This document shows positions 11,311 to 23,185 of a stretch of DNA of 64,000 bases, piece by piece (the stretch's first letter is position 1; every line of letters starts with the position of its first letter). Both the position numbers and the translations under genes were made by a program. The stretch lies in contig NC_087105.1 in the NCBI RefSeq assembly GCF_963855985.1, forward strand, positions 5,582,501 through 5,646,500, written 5' to 3'. The notes beneath the pieces were generated by a model. It saw nothing but the letters and a program-made list of their open reading frames with translations. It ran no database searches and was not told the DNA's origin. The DNA comes from Ostrinia nubilalis. Taxonomy: Eukaryota; Arthropoda; Insecta; Lepidoptera; Crambidae.

Positions 11311-12640
11311 TATCAGTAGAAGCCTAAAATGAAATAGGTATTAATTAAACAAAGCCTATAATTTCTCTCCAACCAGTGTCAATGCCCTGGTTCATGCATT
11401 TACCAGTTTTGAAAGTACATTTACATTTTCATCACATAGGGTTGTTTTTAATGAAAAATAGATTTGTAATAGATCTAATATTTCAAGTAAGTAGATAACA
11501 TACCCATTAAACAGAAAAGTAAATAAGAGTTTAAACTTCTGTAGAAGTTGAAACACAGCTTATTTAAAAGAGTCTCTATCTCACAAAAAACATAACACTG
11601 AACAGCAAACTTTATCACGCCCGATACGGAGGAACTTAATCAACTCAACGTAAACGACAGAAAAGTTTATTTACAGTAATATTGCACCAAATCTGAGAAA
11701 ATAACTTCACACGAATCAATTCGCCGGTTAAAAACTCAAACTCAATTGACAGACATTTTTTTTCATTTGTCAAACTAACAATACTACCAACATAAGGACA
11801 CTAACAATTATTTTTAGTATGGTGGTATTGATCCGCGGGTTCCCCTGCTATAGTGAAATCAATCCAAAATGCACTTTATTGCTTAAGGGATAAGGTTGTA
11901 TATCAATTGCTACATATAGAGACTAGTTTTTGTATGAGAAGTGTCTACCCACTGGTGCTTAATGTCAAACTTATCATAGTTGTCAAAGTCAAAAGACATG
12001 TCAAAATTTACAGATTAAAAAAGTTTTAACGACTTTGGACAATGAGTTAGTAAGTAATGTTTCTGTGCAAAGCATTGCTTAAGACCCAGAGGTTTCGGGT
12101 TTGATTCCCAGTGGAGGCAGATTTTCCTGTTCATTTTGTTTTTTTTTTTTTTTATTTATTTGTGGCAACCAAACCTCTCTGGGAGGTTTATTTCTGCCAA
12201 TGTCGAGTGAAACATATTGACATAGTTATCAATAGAACGTGGGTGTTTCAGTTCTATTGATTTTTCATGGATTCCGTGGAGTTAAGTATGCCCGTAAGCA
12301 GGTTTCGAGACGCCACCGGGTCCAAAGCGGGTTGTTCATACGACAACCCACTCGACACTCGATGCGCGCTCAAATTCGAAGTATTTCAATGTTTTTTATA
12401 ATTTATCACTTCACTGCACTTTAGAACACAAAATAACACCAAATTTGTACACTAAAGTCCATTAAATAATAAATTGAAACCATTAAAACAGATCGACCAT
12501 GCTTCCCGTTCAACTACCCTCCACGGAATCCCTTCATTTTGGTTGGTAGGGCTTGTTTTAAGTGCACCTGGCTAGCTTTATCTCTATCTTCACAAGTCTG
12601 TCAACGGCATTGTTTTGTTCCAGCAGTTTCAAGAAAAATA
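11311..12640. other. Non-coding stretch with SINE-like and inverted-repeat remnants
   Basis: Upstream of the transposase gene no coding sequence is recognised. At about 12040-12130 a tRNA-like B box (GGTTTCGGGTTTGATTCCC) suggests a SINE head. At 12268 and 12519, GGATTCCGTGGAG and its inverse copy bracket about 250 bases that may be another small element. Confidence 0.4.
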
Positions 12641-12644
12641 GCCT

Positions 12645-13084
12645 GAGCCCCGATTACGGTAATTTTTAACGTCTCCAATCCAGACACGCTTCTCGATTCT
12701 GCGATACGATTGGTCATGAAGCTAAAGATAAAAATGGAGGCCAGAGCCCCGATTACGGTAATTTTTAACGTCAACAATCCAGACACGCTTCTCGATTCTG
12801 CGATACGATTGGTCGTTCAACAGCGTACGTCAGCTGTTTTGACCAATCGTATCGCAGAATCAGAAACGCGTCTGGATTGTAGACGTTAAAAGTTACCGTA
12901 ATCTGAGCCCCGATTACGGTAATTTTTAACGTCAACAATCCAGACACGCTTCTCGATTCTGCGATACGATTGGTCGTTCAACAGCGTACGTCAGCTGTTT
13001 TGACCAATCGTATCGCAGAATCAGAAACGCGTCTGGATTGTAGACGTTATATAAGTTACCGTAATCGGGGCTCTGAGCCCCGAC
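12645..13084. mobile_element. Head-to-tail cluster of a palindromic ~170 bp MITE
   Basis: The unit starts GAGCCCCGATTACGGTAA and ends with its inverse copy; most of the unit is one imperfect hairpin. Seen here: a half copy (12645-about 12715), a copy trimmed at its end (12744-12903), a complete copy (12905-13073) and a 10-base start (13075). The trimmed copy runs directly into the next, so copies inserted into or beside each other's ends. A stand-alone copy is at 41643-41810. Confidence 0.75.
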
Positions 13085-13498
13085 TTGGAACAAAAACTTG
13101 AGTCAAATACCTACTAATAATCTCTATCTCGCTCTCTGTGGGCCGACCTCTCTTTTTAGTGTGGACTGTAGTATTGCTATCTCCTTATTTAAATCTCTTA
13201 GTAAATTCTTCGAAATAGCCAATTCACTAACCAAATCAGAAGTTAAACAAATAAAATATGATTAAATATTTGAACTACGATTACCTAGTTGAATTAAAAA
13301 TCACAAAATTGTCGGCCGTTTAGGTTTAATGTGTTGGTGAATCAGGGAATTACAATCTCAATTCCTGGGGAATCGGTACCATGTGGCAACATCGGCCCAA
13401 TCCGGCCTATCATGGTGGTTGTTTACTATTTTGTTTATTATGCAGTTAATTTCGTTTGAGATTGTTTACAGGAAACAATCATTGTTTTATCACAAGAA
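13085..13498. other. Spacer with one arm of a dispersed inverted repeat
   Basis: No gene seen. The stretch ATCTCGCTCTCTGTGGG at about 13125-13145, with similar flanks, recurs inverted at about 13760-13790, so the orphan THAP exon sits between two diverged inverse copies of a short sequence. Confidence 0.35.
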
Positions 13499-13569
13499 AT
13501 GGTGCAAAATTTTGTAGTGCGTGGTTGCGGTAGTACGTGGTGTCCTAGAAGTGACATAAGATTCCACGC
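13499..13569 (+). pseudogene. Orphan THAP-like first exon
   Basis: An ATG opens 23 codons plus two bases (MVQNFVVRGCGSTWCP..DIRFHA) and stops at a good donor, GTAAGT. The spacing of Cys residues and the terminal FHA resemble the start of a THAP finger. No matching second exon (CxxHF, AIPTL) was found before the next gene, so it may be a relic, or part of a gene with an unrecognised continuation. A chance match cannot be excluded. Confidence 0.35.
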
Positions 13570-14064
13570 GTAAGTGTTTATTTCGTCATTTCCGACATTG
13601 GATCATTGTAAACATTTTTCTCATTTTTTACAGTAATTTCTTCCTAAAACGTTTTACCAGTATTTACACTTATCATATTTTAATGATACCTATGTCAAGA
13701 AATAACATTAAGTTTCATTGACTTTGAGCAAATTTATATTTTTTGTTTGTTTAGAAAGAGAGAGTCTGCCCACAGAGAGCGAGATAGTGATACATAGTTT
13801 GTGCTTCAAGTAGGTATTCGGAGTGTGGCCTCCATTTTTATCTATCATGGAAAGAACGAAACAAAAAAAAAAACAAAAAAAAATTGACACAGCAGTTGAC
13901 TTGACTTGACAATGACATTTTGTCAACGTGGCGTTTGTGGTGGTGGCTCTGTGAAGAAAACGCAAACGCCTGAGCGAAAGTAATATCAAAGTTTAGAGTA
14001 AATATGTTTTAGTACAACCATTTAATAAGTAAACGTAAATAAGAAATAACACTGTTGCTTAAAA
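13570..14064. other. Upstream region of the zinc finger gene
   Basis: No coding sequence is recognised. It contains the second inverse copy mentioned at 13125 and an A-rich run at 13860-13885. The promoter of the downstream gene presumably lies here, but no TATA box is evident. Confidence 0.35.
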
Positions 14065-17000
14065 ATGCCACCTAAACGTAAAAAGAATATCAAAGTTACA
14101 AGAAATTATAATCGTAAAGTAACGAAAAAAATGAGACCTATTAAATCTGAGGTGAAGGAAGAAATTGCTCTTGGTAATGAAGACATTCCAGTATGCACTG
14201 TGTGTAATAGCGGTCCTGGTAGATATTGCCAATGTCAGCAAAGACTTCTGGACAAAATAGGACCCAAAAGAAAGGTAAGTAATTAAAACTGTTTCTGTAA
14301 AGTAACTCCTGTTGAATACACATTGACTTATGTAGGTCGGAATCATTGCCGTTCCTTATTGGAATAGCGAGTGGCACCGTCAAAATAACAAGTTGTTTTG
14401 GTTCTAAAATGATTGTAAATTTCTTAAAAAATTAACAACCTACAGTAAGGTGCAGTAAATTGATACTATCTTATCAGTTAAATTGTCATTTTGTAATAGT
14501 AACTAATGTTTCACAATACAACATCACTGTTCATATTATTTATTAACTATAACATTGTATTTTTTTGCACTTTTGCTTTGAATATTAATTTTTTTATTGT
14601 TTATTTTACAGGCCATTATAAAATGCCAGAAATGCCCTAAAATTTACAAGTTTAAAAAGAGGTATTTGCAGCATTGTTTAAATGAACATTCCACAACACC
14701 TGGCAGTGTGTCTTGTGCGCAGTGCAGCGTCACTTGTCCCGACAAGAAAGTGTTAGCTAAACACATCGAGCATACCCACAATCGCAAAGAATTTGAGTGT
14801 CCCCGGTGCTCCAAGAAGTTTGTGAGACACGCTCATGTGTTGAGGCACTTGTCCCAGAGCGGCTGTAATGGTTCTCCAGCAGCGTCATATCCGTGTGAGG
14901 TAAACATGGGATCAATGTTATATGTTTCCTTTACATTACTGTGAGATTAATAAAATTTTAGATTATGATTAATTACAAGCTTTTATTTTGGTTATTTTTA
15001 CCTTGTGTTTTAAGTATAATTCATTTTGTTTGTGTACTCCTTACAGATATGCAATTCTACATTTTCTAGAAAAGATAACCTGATAGTGCACCTTCGCTAT
15101 CAACATATTTTAAATAATGGATATGCATGTAAACTATGTGAATATGGATCCAAGAATTTCTCTAAACTCGTCAAGCATTGGATTTACACTCATAATGGTA
15201 AATATTATAAACTTATTAATCCTTTATCACAAACTATTTTTGCTAATTTCCCAGTAATAATTTTCTGTTTATAACATGTTTCTATGATTTTACACTTATC
15301 TTGGTAATTTCAGATCCGCTGAAGTTTGAATGTGACATTTGTGGGAAGTTCACATCTTCCCGAACCTCAATGGCTAAACATTTGGAAATCCATGGAGAAA
15401 AGAAATATATCTGTACTACGGTAAATAATATTTTAATATTCTCAATCTTGTATAGTTTTCTTATGATTAAAACTCAAAAAACTGAGTTTTGCATAGTGTA
15501 TCTTACAAATGTTAATGGTTAAATCTTATTCTCTTTTCTTTGCCAACATGGAAAATATAATATAGAAGGGTAAGTAAAGCTTATATACCTACAATTCATT
15601 CTGTCATTCCAGTGTGTTTGTGTCTGGTGATCTCATAGTCCTCAGTGCCATACGAATGATAGAGGAGGGAGTTACATTTTGACGGCTAATAAAAAGTATT
15701 TCAGTTGACTAAGGTGTCCACTACCAAACCAATGGTGTAGCTAGATAACCAAGGGCCCTGGGGCAAATAAAAAAATGGGGTACTGCTATCTAAACTGGTT
15801 AGATTTTATCAAGTTTATTGACATACATTAGCTTACTTATCTTCACATAAAATGCACAAATAATAAAATGCATATATGTATTGCTATCTGTTAAATTGAC
15901 AACACTACCAACCCACAGAAAGAATTGAGGGGAATTACCTGGGTATATCTTTCGAATTTCTCTGTATTTATTTTGAAAATAGGAGAATTTTTCAAAAGTT
16001 CAGTTCGTTTGAGATTTTCTGGTAAGGACTCGCTGAGCTTGAGGGCCCGTACTGATTGTATTATACGTGCCTCAGTGCGGCTACAGCACGTTCACGGCGG
16101 AGGTGCTGAAGCGGCACTCGCTGACGCACGTGGCCGACAAGCCGCATAAGTGCGAGATCTGCGGCCAGTCCTACATCCAGCGCCAGCAGCTCATGCGCCA
16201 CCTGGAGCGCCACGTCTCCAGCCACTGCAACACCTGCGGCCGCAAGTTCAACTCCAAAGCCAGGCATGTTCTCCTGCTTTGTTTTTTTATGTTGGCTTTT
16301 GTAATTCTGTTTATTAAATACTCTTTGATTGGCGTCTTACCCGTCAAAACCAAGGAATCTCACAATATGTGTTTGGCTATCATGAAAAAATTAAAACCCA
16401 TAAGATATTTATTTATCTTTTCAGATTACTTATTCATCAGCGCGTACATATGGGATTGGATCGCCTCGTTTGCCCATTCGATACATGCCCGAATTCAAGA
16501 AAGGAGTTCTCCAATGAAATCAGCCTTCATAACCATGTGCAGGGCCATTTGAACAAAAAGAGTATGTGTATTAGGTTAGGTTGGTTAAATTACATGTTTA
16601 CGAGTGGTACAGAAAATAATTGAATTTTCCACTGCGCAGAGTTCCCATGCGAGGTGTGCGGCAAAGAGTACTTCTCGGACGTGAACATGAAGCGCCACCT
16701 GTCCACGCACCGCCTGGACAAGCCGCGCCGCTGCATGTACTGCGTCACCGCGCGCGCCTACATCCGCGGCGAGCAGCTGGTGCGCCACGTGCGCCAGCAC
16801 CACCCCGACCTGTTCAGCACGCACCTCGCGCACGTGCGCCAGGTCATGGTGAGTGTGCACAAGCCGCCGCGTGTACTGCGTCACCGCGCGCGCCTACATC
16901 CGCGGCGAGCAGCTGGTGCGCCACGTGCGCCAGCACCACCCCGACCTGTTCAGCACGCACCTCGCGCACGTGCGCCAGGTCATGGTGAGTGTGCACAAGC

Positions 17001-20000
17001 CGCCGCGTGTACTGCGTCACCGCGCGCGCCTACATCCGCGGCGAGCAGCTGGTGCGCCACGTGCGCCAGCACCACCCCGACCTGTTCAGCACGCACCTCG
17101 CGCACGTGCGCCAGGTCATGGTGAGTGTGCACAAGCCGCCGCGTGTACTGCGTCACCGCGCGCGCCTACATCCGCGGCGAGCAGCTGGTGCGCCACGTGC
17201 GCCAGCACCACCCCGACCTGTTCAGCACGCACCTCGCGCACGTGCGCCAGGTCATGGTGAGTGTGCACAAGCCGCCGCGTGTACTGCGTCACCGCGCGCG
17301 CCTACATCCGCGGCGAGCAGCTGGTGCGCCACGTGCGCCAGCACCACCCCGACCTGTTCAGCACGCACCTCGCGCACGTGCGCCAGGTCATGGTGAGTGT
17401 GCACAAGCCGCCGCGTGTACTGCGTCACCGCGCGCGCCTACATCCGCGGCGAGCAGCTGGTGCGCCACGTGCGCCAGCACCACCCCGACCTGTTCAGCAC
17501 GCACCTCGCGCACGTGCGCCAGGTCATGGTGAGTGTGCACAAGCCGCCGCGTGTACTGCGTCACCGCGCGCGCCTACATCCGCGGCGAGCAGCTGGTGCG
17601 CCACGTGCGCCAGCACCACCCCGACCTGTTCAGCACGCACCTCGCGCACGTGCGCCAGGTCATGGTGAGTGTGCACAAGCCGCCGCGTGTACTGCGTCAC
17701 CGCGCGCGCCTACATCCGCGGCGAGCAGCTGGTGCGCCACGTGCGCCAGCACCACCCCGACCTGTTCAGCACGCACCTCGCGCACGTGCGCCAGGTCATG
17801 GTGAGTGTGCACAAGCCGCCGCGTGTACTGCGTCACCGCGCGCGCCTACATCCGCGGCGAGCAGCTGGTGCGCCACGTGCGCCAGCACCACCCCGACCTG
17901 TTCAGCACGCACCTCGCGCACGTGCGCCAGGTCATGGTGAGTGTGCACAAGCCGCCGCGTGTACTGCGTCACCGCGCGCGCCTACATCCGCGGCGAGCAG
18001 CTGGTGCGCCACGTGCGCCAGCACCACCCCGACCTGTTCAGCACGCACCTCGCGCACGTGCGCCAGGTCATGGTGAGTGTGCACAAGCCGCCGCGTGTAC
18101 TGCGTCACCGCGCGCGCCTACATCCGCGGCGAGCAGCTGGTGCGCCACGTGCGCCAGCACCACCCCGACCTGTTCAGCACGCACCTCGCGCACGTGCGCC
18201 AGGTCATGGTGAGTGTGCACAAGCCGCCGCGTGTACTGCGTCACCGTTACCTACATTATTATGTTTGTTTTGTGCCGCAACGGCACTTCGACCGGAGTGA
18301 GTGCTGTGCCGGCGCCTCGGCCGACGTGAATTGCCGGGCTGAAGCGCCTTTTTTGTACAAGGAGCACGGACGATTATTCATGTATTTTTTTCCAACACCC
18401 AGGGAACGAACTTGGCAATAGACCGAGTGAAGAAGTCTGAGCTGGAGTCGATCCTGAACCTGCTGGACGCGGAGTCGGAGCGCATCCTGGACGGCTACGG
18501 CGGCTCCGACGTGCTGTACGGCGGCATGCAGGAGGACCCCGCGCTCGCCGCGCCTTCTGGCGAGGTACCTGTCAAAGTAAGTGCACTATGTTAGAATAGA
18601 ATAGAATAACGTTTATTTTGCTGCCACATGAATACACATACATACATAAAACAAACGGTCAACATTACAGAACCAGTCAAAAGAATGATAATTAAAATTA
18701 AAATTAATCGGGACAGTTACTTAGGCGGCGTTGCAGCAGCAAAAAGGTCCCTGTCTCAGCATGTGTCAAGTGCATACCACATGACGCTGATTTTCAGACG
18801 GCACACACTGGATCGAGCCCATACAAAGCGTTGGACATCGCTTCCTTACTCAGTGTTTTTAAAATAAAATGAGATTGCGTCAACGTAGTAACTTCAAATT
18901 TTTACAGTGTAAGGTTGACAAGTTTATCTTTCTAATGTGATAGATTTTACTTATTAGATGGCAATTAATATAAGTGAAAAAAATTCTTAAAATATAGTGA
19001 TGAAAATCTTGTATTTATTGTTCAATTAAAAGCAAATACTCACTCATTTTGGTCTGTTTCCATATTTAAAGAGTAACATAGTCTAACAATACTCTAAATT
19101 TATTCTCATTAAGTGTTAAAATTATTAAAGAAATATTTTTGTAAACGCCTGATTTTTCATTGCACACAATCACTTTGTTCGATTTTGTCGAGCTTGATTT
19201 CATATTCTGTTAACTGTTAGATACATAATCTAACAATACTCTAAATTTATTCTCATTAAGTGTTAAAATTATGAAAGAAATGTTTTTGCAAACGCCTGAT
19301 TTTTCATTGCACACAATCACTTTGTTCGATTTTGTCGAGCTTGATTTTATATTCTGTTAGCTGTTAGATACATACTAATGCAATTTTATAGGGACTTAGC
19401 GGACTACAAAACTGACTCCAATCAACAGATTGCCTAAGCCAATCTACGTTTGTAGCTAAAAACTGGTTCTCATTATAATGACACTACTTCTTCTTGCGAC
19501 AAACAGTGTCAATGAAATTATTGTTTTTTTTTTATAGTTATCTGATAAATAAAATGTGTAACTCAATACCTACCTAACACAATCATAAATTAAGAAAAAA
19601 ATACATACAAAATGTATGTATGGTATGTACTAAATTCAACGACAATCTTTTGAGATGATGACAATATGATTTTTTTACTATATCTGTTTTATAGTATTTC
19701 TTTATGTTCATAAAGTACCTATTAACTACGTTAGTACTTACCTGTGTTTATCTGAAGAGAGTGTATGCGAAAACAGCTCTAGTATCCTAGCTAAAGAACT
19801 AGCGCGATCTTTCATCGTGGTTTTTAATAATGCATACAAATCTCTATTTGACTTGAGGTTTTTCATTTTAATGAGTATTTTTACTGAATTGCACATGATA
19901 AACAACTCATAAACCAAAATAAACATCTTTGGTTTACCTGACATTATTTTAGTGTAACGAATTTTACCTAAGTTAATTTTGCTATGCGGAAAAATGAGGC

Positions 20001-22067
20001 GCTTTTATTTAGTTTTTTGTGATTTTCTCGAAAATAGGGGTGAATAAGGGTCTAAAAACTGAGTAATAATATCGCCCACGTTGTCATCTATCATCTCTCA
20101 TTCATGGTTTGTTAAAGATCGCCCAAGATGTCAACTAAAACACGCAGTTTTCATTTAAAAAAATACCTTTTAAAAATACGTCAAAATAGCCAAGCTAGAA
20201 GTTTTTTAGGCACTCATTTTAACACACAGATTAAGATAAAGGTATAAGCTAATACATTAATAAGTAATAACATAAAACCAGTGAACGAAATTGGATAAAT
20301 TGACAATACAAACAGAAGTCAGAAAATCCATGATTTTGACTTTGTTCACTTTACGGTCGCACCACATAACTATGATAGTAGATCATGACTTGATATTAGT
20401 GATATTTGATAGAATGAAGTCTCATCTTTCAATTTATATGCAAATCAATCTTGTTTTAAGTAGTTGCATTTAAAGCACCATGTCCAACACCTTGTATGGG
20501 CTCGATCCACCGTGCGGCAGCCGTGGTCTGAGTTGCTCGGTGTATCAGGATATTTAATGTAAATTTAATTAATCTTCCATTTAGAATATTTTATTTTATA
20601 AGATAACCTTGTTTATTTTATTTTATTTTTATTTTTCTTTATTCAGGAAACCACAGCTCTTTATAATGATGATACAAACAGGTATTTTTGTTCTTACAGA
20701 CAATTTTTTGAGTGGATACTTTACAGCAGCCTTTCCCAAAGTAGTACCGCCCTCTTGTAGGCGCTGCAGGGCTAAAGGCGGTAAGAGACCCAGAAAAAAT
20801 TTCGGAGCATTGTGTAGAGGCTTGGGGGGCGATTTTTAATTTCATATTCTATTATAGTGGTTTTTAGTAGGTGTAAAAATGGGGGCGCTAAAAAAGAATT
20901 TATTCTCAAAGTGGGCAGTAGATAAAATAAGTTTGGGAACCCCTGCTTTACAAAGACTGATACAAAAATATTATAATACTAATTATTTTCTTACAGTCGG
21001 AGCCTTTCCCGCTTATGTCCGAAGAGCAACTTGAGAACAATTTGAAAAAGTTGCTGTCACAATTGATCGATCAAGATACTTTGGAATGCTTCGGATGGCC
21101 TGATGACAGCATCGATTCGGTAAGTGCGACTACCTACGATCACTTTTCTAGACTGTGCAAATCTTTTGCCTTTGTTTAGCTAAAACCTTCATTTGTTTTG
21201 AATCTGATTTTGCTGCCCCCTTATTGCGTGTTCCCGCCGACGGACAGGCACTTAAGAGTAGGCGCACACCGTTGATTTTTCGTCGGCCGATAGTTTAGTC
21301 GGGCAGTTGATCAGTATGGGCATGTATGGGAGTGCGCACACTACGCCGATTCGATTTGGCCGATTCTTCATACAATTTAAAATCGGGCACAACTATCGGC
21401 CAACTAAAAATCAACGGTGTGCGCCTACTCTTACGCAGTGTTTCTCCTTCGGCGGTAGGGCGCCACAACGTCAAGGGACCCGCTGAAAATCTGCTTCGAG
21501 GGATGCCCAATTGCCCAAAGCATGCCCCGATTAATGCTGAGCCCCTATTTGACAGCAGGGCACAATGTTTTTCTTTTTGTAATTTATGTAAACGTGATGT
21601 CGCTATTTTTGTGAAATAAAATATTTTATTATTATTTCGTTCTTCGTTTGCTCGTTATTGGTGAATGAGGGTTTTCGCGAATGAAAGATCCGCTAGATGG
21701 CAGGACGTGGATGTGGGGTCTGACTGCTGCGTGATTGGTGGATTTTGACATATCTGTCAATGTCATGTCAAAAATAATCATGCAGCATTTGGACTTCGCG
21801 TCTACGTATTGCCATCTGGCGGATTTTTCATTCGCGAAAACCCTCGTTGACTTCGCTCGCATTACCCAGGTGCTGGAGAAGGTGATTGTGCAGTGCGGCG
21901 CGCGCGCGGCGGACCGCGGGCGCTGGTCGCGCGTGCAGTGCCTGCGCGAGAACACCAAGCACCTGTTCGTGTACGCGGTGGAGGACAAGCACATCGCGCG
22001 CATGCTCGACACGCACACCATCGACCAGATCGTCCTGCACATCCTCGCGCAGGTCGCCGACGACTGA
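14065..22067 (+). CDS. C2H2 zinc finger protein, about 12 fingers, 10 exons
   Basis: Exons: 14065-14274, 14612-14899, 15047-15197, 15314-15420, 16076-16263, 16425-16561, 16640-16848, 18403-18576, 20997-21119, 21870-22067; 1,785 bases, 594 residues. The N-terminus is basic (MPPKRKKNIKVTRN, likely nuclear signal) with a small Cys cluster (CTVCNSGPGRYCQC). Roughly residues 73-420 hold about twelve C2H2 or C2HC fingers, several split by introns (e.g. CEICNSTFSRKDNLIVHL across exons 2-3, CTTCGYSTFTAEVLKRH across 4-5). The C-terminal third has no fingers: an acidic helical segment (KKSELESILNLLDAESERIL), LENNLKKLLSQLIDQDTLEC, then VLEKVIVQCGARA and a tail ending ILAQVADD. Probably a DNA-binding nuclear protein; I do not recognise the specific ortholog. 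Intron 5 begins with GC instead of GT (16264). Exon 7 runs into a 136-bp tandem array. Codon use in 16076-16848 and 21870-22067 is far more GC-rich than in the first exons. Confidence 0.85.
16735..18246 (+). repeat. 136-bp tandem array duplicating an exon 3' end and its splice donor
   Basis: Eleven complete 136-base units plus the start of a twelfth (period seen in the donors GTGAGT at 16849, 16985 and so on to 18209). Units 2-11 look identical; unit 1 differs only at its left edge. Each unit contains the last 114 bases of exon 7 (most of the twelfth finger), the donor, and about 20 intron bases. The junction is a short shared string, ACAAGCCGC, present in the exon at about 16710 and in the intron at about 16859, as expected for a duplication by slippage or end joining. 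Since 136 is one more than a multiple of three, retained units shift frame except in threes. Confidence 0.93.
19076..19373. repeat. Two-copy direct tandem duplication (~147 bp unit)
   Basis: The block beginning CATAGTCTAACAATACTC and ending GTTAGATACATA occurs twice in a row with about ten differences. It lies in intron 8 of the zinc finger gene. Confidence 0.85.
20727..20945. mobile_element. hAT-type MITE, 219 bp
   Basis: Terminal repeats CAGCCTTTCCCAAAG (left) and CAGGGGTTCCCAAAC (right, reverse strand) are typical of hAT elements. The flanks CTTTACAG (20719-20726) and CTTTACAA (20946-20953) form an 8-base target duplication with one mismatch. It lies 51 bases upstream of exon 9 of the zinc finger gene. 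Confidence 0.85.
21253..21433. mobile_element. Palindromic MITE (TAAGAGTAGG ends)
   Basis: TAAGAGTAGGCGCACACCGT is mirrored at 21414-21433, and internal CGGCCGATAGTT has its inverse copy too. A diverged relative lies at about 62408-62517. Confidence 0.8.
21664..21848. mobile_element. Palindromic MITE ending 21 bases before exon 10
   Basis: The element starts AATGAGGGTTTTCGCGAATG and ends with the inverse (CATTCGCGAAAACCCTCGTT). A second copy is at 41322-41512. Because exon 10 starts at 21870, the branch point of this intron must lie in, or at the edge of, the element. Confidence 0.82.
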
Positions 22068-23185
22068 CCGACACCGGTACGTGACGTAGCCGTAGCTAGG
22101 GACCTGTTGAAGCGATGCCCTAATTACTTTTTTAATGTGATGCATTTTGGGTTGCTACTTGCTAGCCGAGAATCGCGTGCCTTCTACCGTGTTTAGTATT
22201 TTTACTAAAATGTTTACTAGAATTTGCGCAAAGATACAGTTGCAGATAAAGGCAATGCATGCCTCAAATTGTAAGGCAAGCAAAAGTTTTTGCAAAAATT
22301 TGTCTTTATTCTTGTTGGGTTAGGTACTTTTCATGGTAAACACCCCTGCCCTACGTAATATTCAATACTAGCTACGGCGCTGGACACACCCCGATTGATG
22401 CGTATCGTAAAGCTGTTACAGATTTTACACGACACGATGAAATGAGTGATGTGACCCACACATTTTATATCTTAAACACACCAAATGTAAAAATAATACT
22501 ACTAAAATAACTTTTATTGTCGTAATGGTACTACATTGAACAAAGTAAGTTACTGTGCATAATCATATATTTTTAGGATTCCACTTAGTTGGTAAATACA
22601 AAAATACTATTATTATTAATTTACAATGCCTGCTATCTGAAAATCATGTATTGTGCCTTAGTTATTAAGTTTATAAAAGATTTATTAGTAATATAAGAAT
22701 TAAAATTATATTTAGATGTAAGTAGATTTAAGTATTACTACTATTTGAAAACATTATTTAAGTTTATTACATCAAAGCGCATTTTTATATAATGTCACTG
22801 TTATTTTGGGGAATGGTATAAAACTTATGTATATCACGTTTTGGGTGTATCAATTTTATTTTCTATGGTATTATGAATTTATGTGGATTTTGATAATAAT
22901 ATTCTATAACTTTGTTAAACTGTGAGCAATTTCTGAATTATGCTATGCACTTGTATGAACTATCTATAGTTTAACTTCTGCTAATATCATAGAGTTAGTA
23001 TACCTTGAGGAAATTAACTTTATAGTTATTATTTCACTGTATAAGACCATTGATACTTGAAGACGGATTTATTGTTGATTATTAGTACTTTAAGCCACTT
23101 CTTATAATAAGACCTTATTGTTGTGCCTTAAATTGGTTCAATATTATCAATAAATTGATGAAATAAAATGCAAATATATTGCAAT
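22068..23185 (+). terminator. 3' untranslated region of the zinc finger gene and poly(A) signals
   Basis: AT-rich, no coding sequence. AATAAA occurs at 23149-23154 and 23162-23167; an earlier weaker site cannot be excluded. The 3' UTR would be about 1.1 kb. Confidence 0.5.

Larger units (their letters stand above)
18577..20996 (+). other. Large intron 8 of the zinc finger gene with repeat content
   Basis: No coding exon recognised. GATCGAGCCCATACAA at about 18812 recurs inverted at about 20496, marking possible ends of an old element of 1.7-2 kb. A direct duplication (19076-19373) and a hAT MITE (20727-20945) are listed separately. Confidence 0.4.

Noticed and set aside
16620..18421. A series of overlapping ~135-codon frames in the 136-bp array
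   Set aside because: They are the same repeat read in shifting frames; each ends where GTGAGT is read as TGA. Only 16640-16848 is an exon that fits the zinc finger gene.
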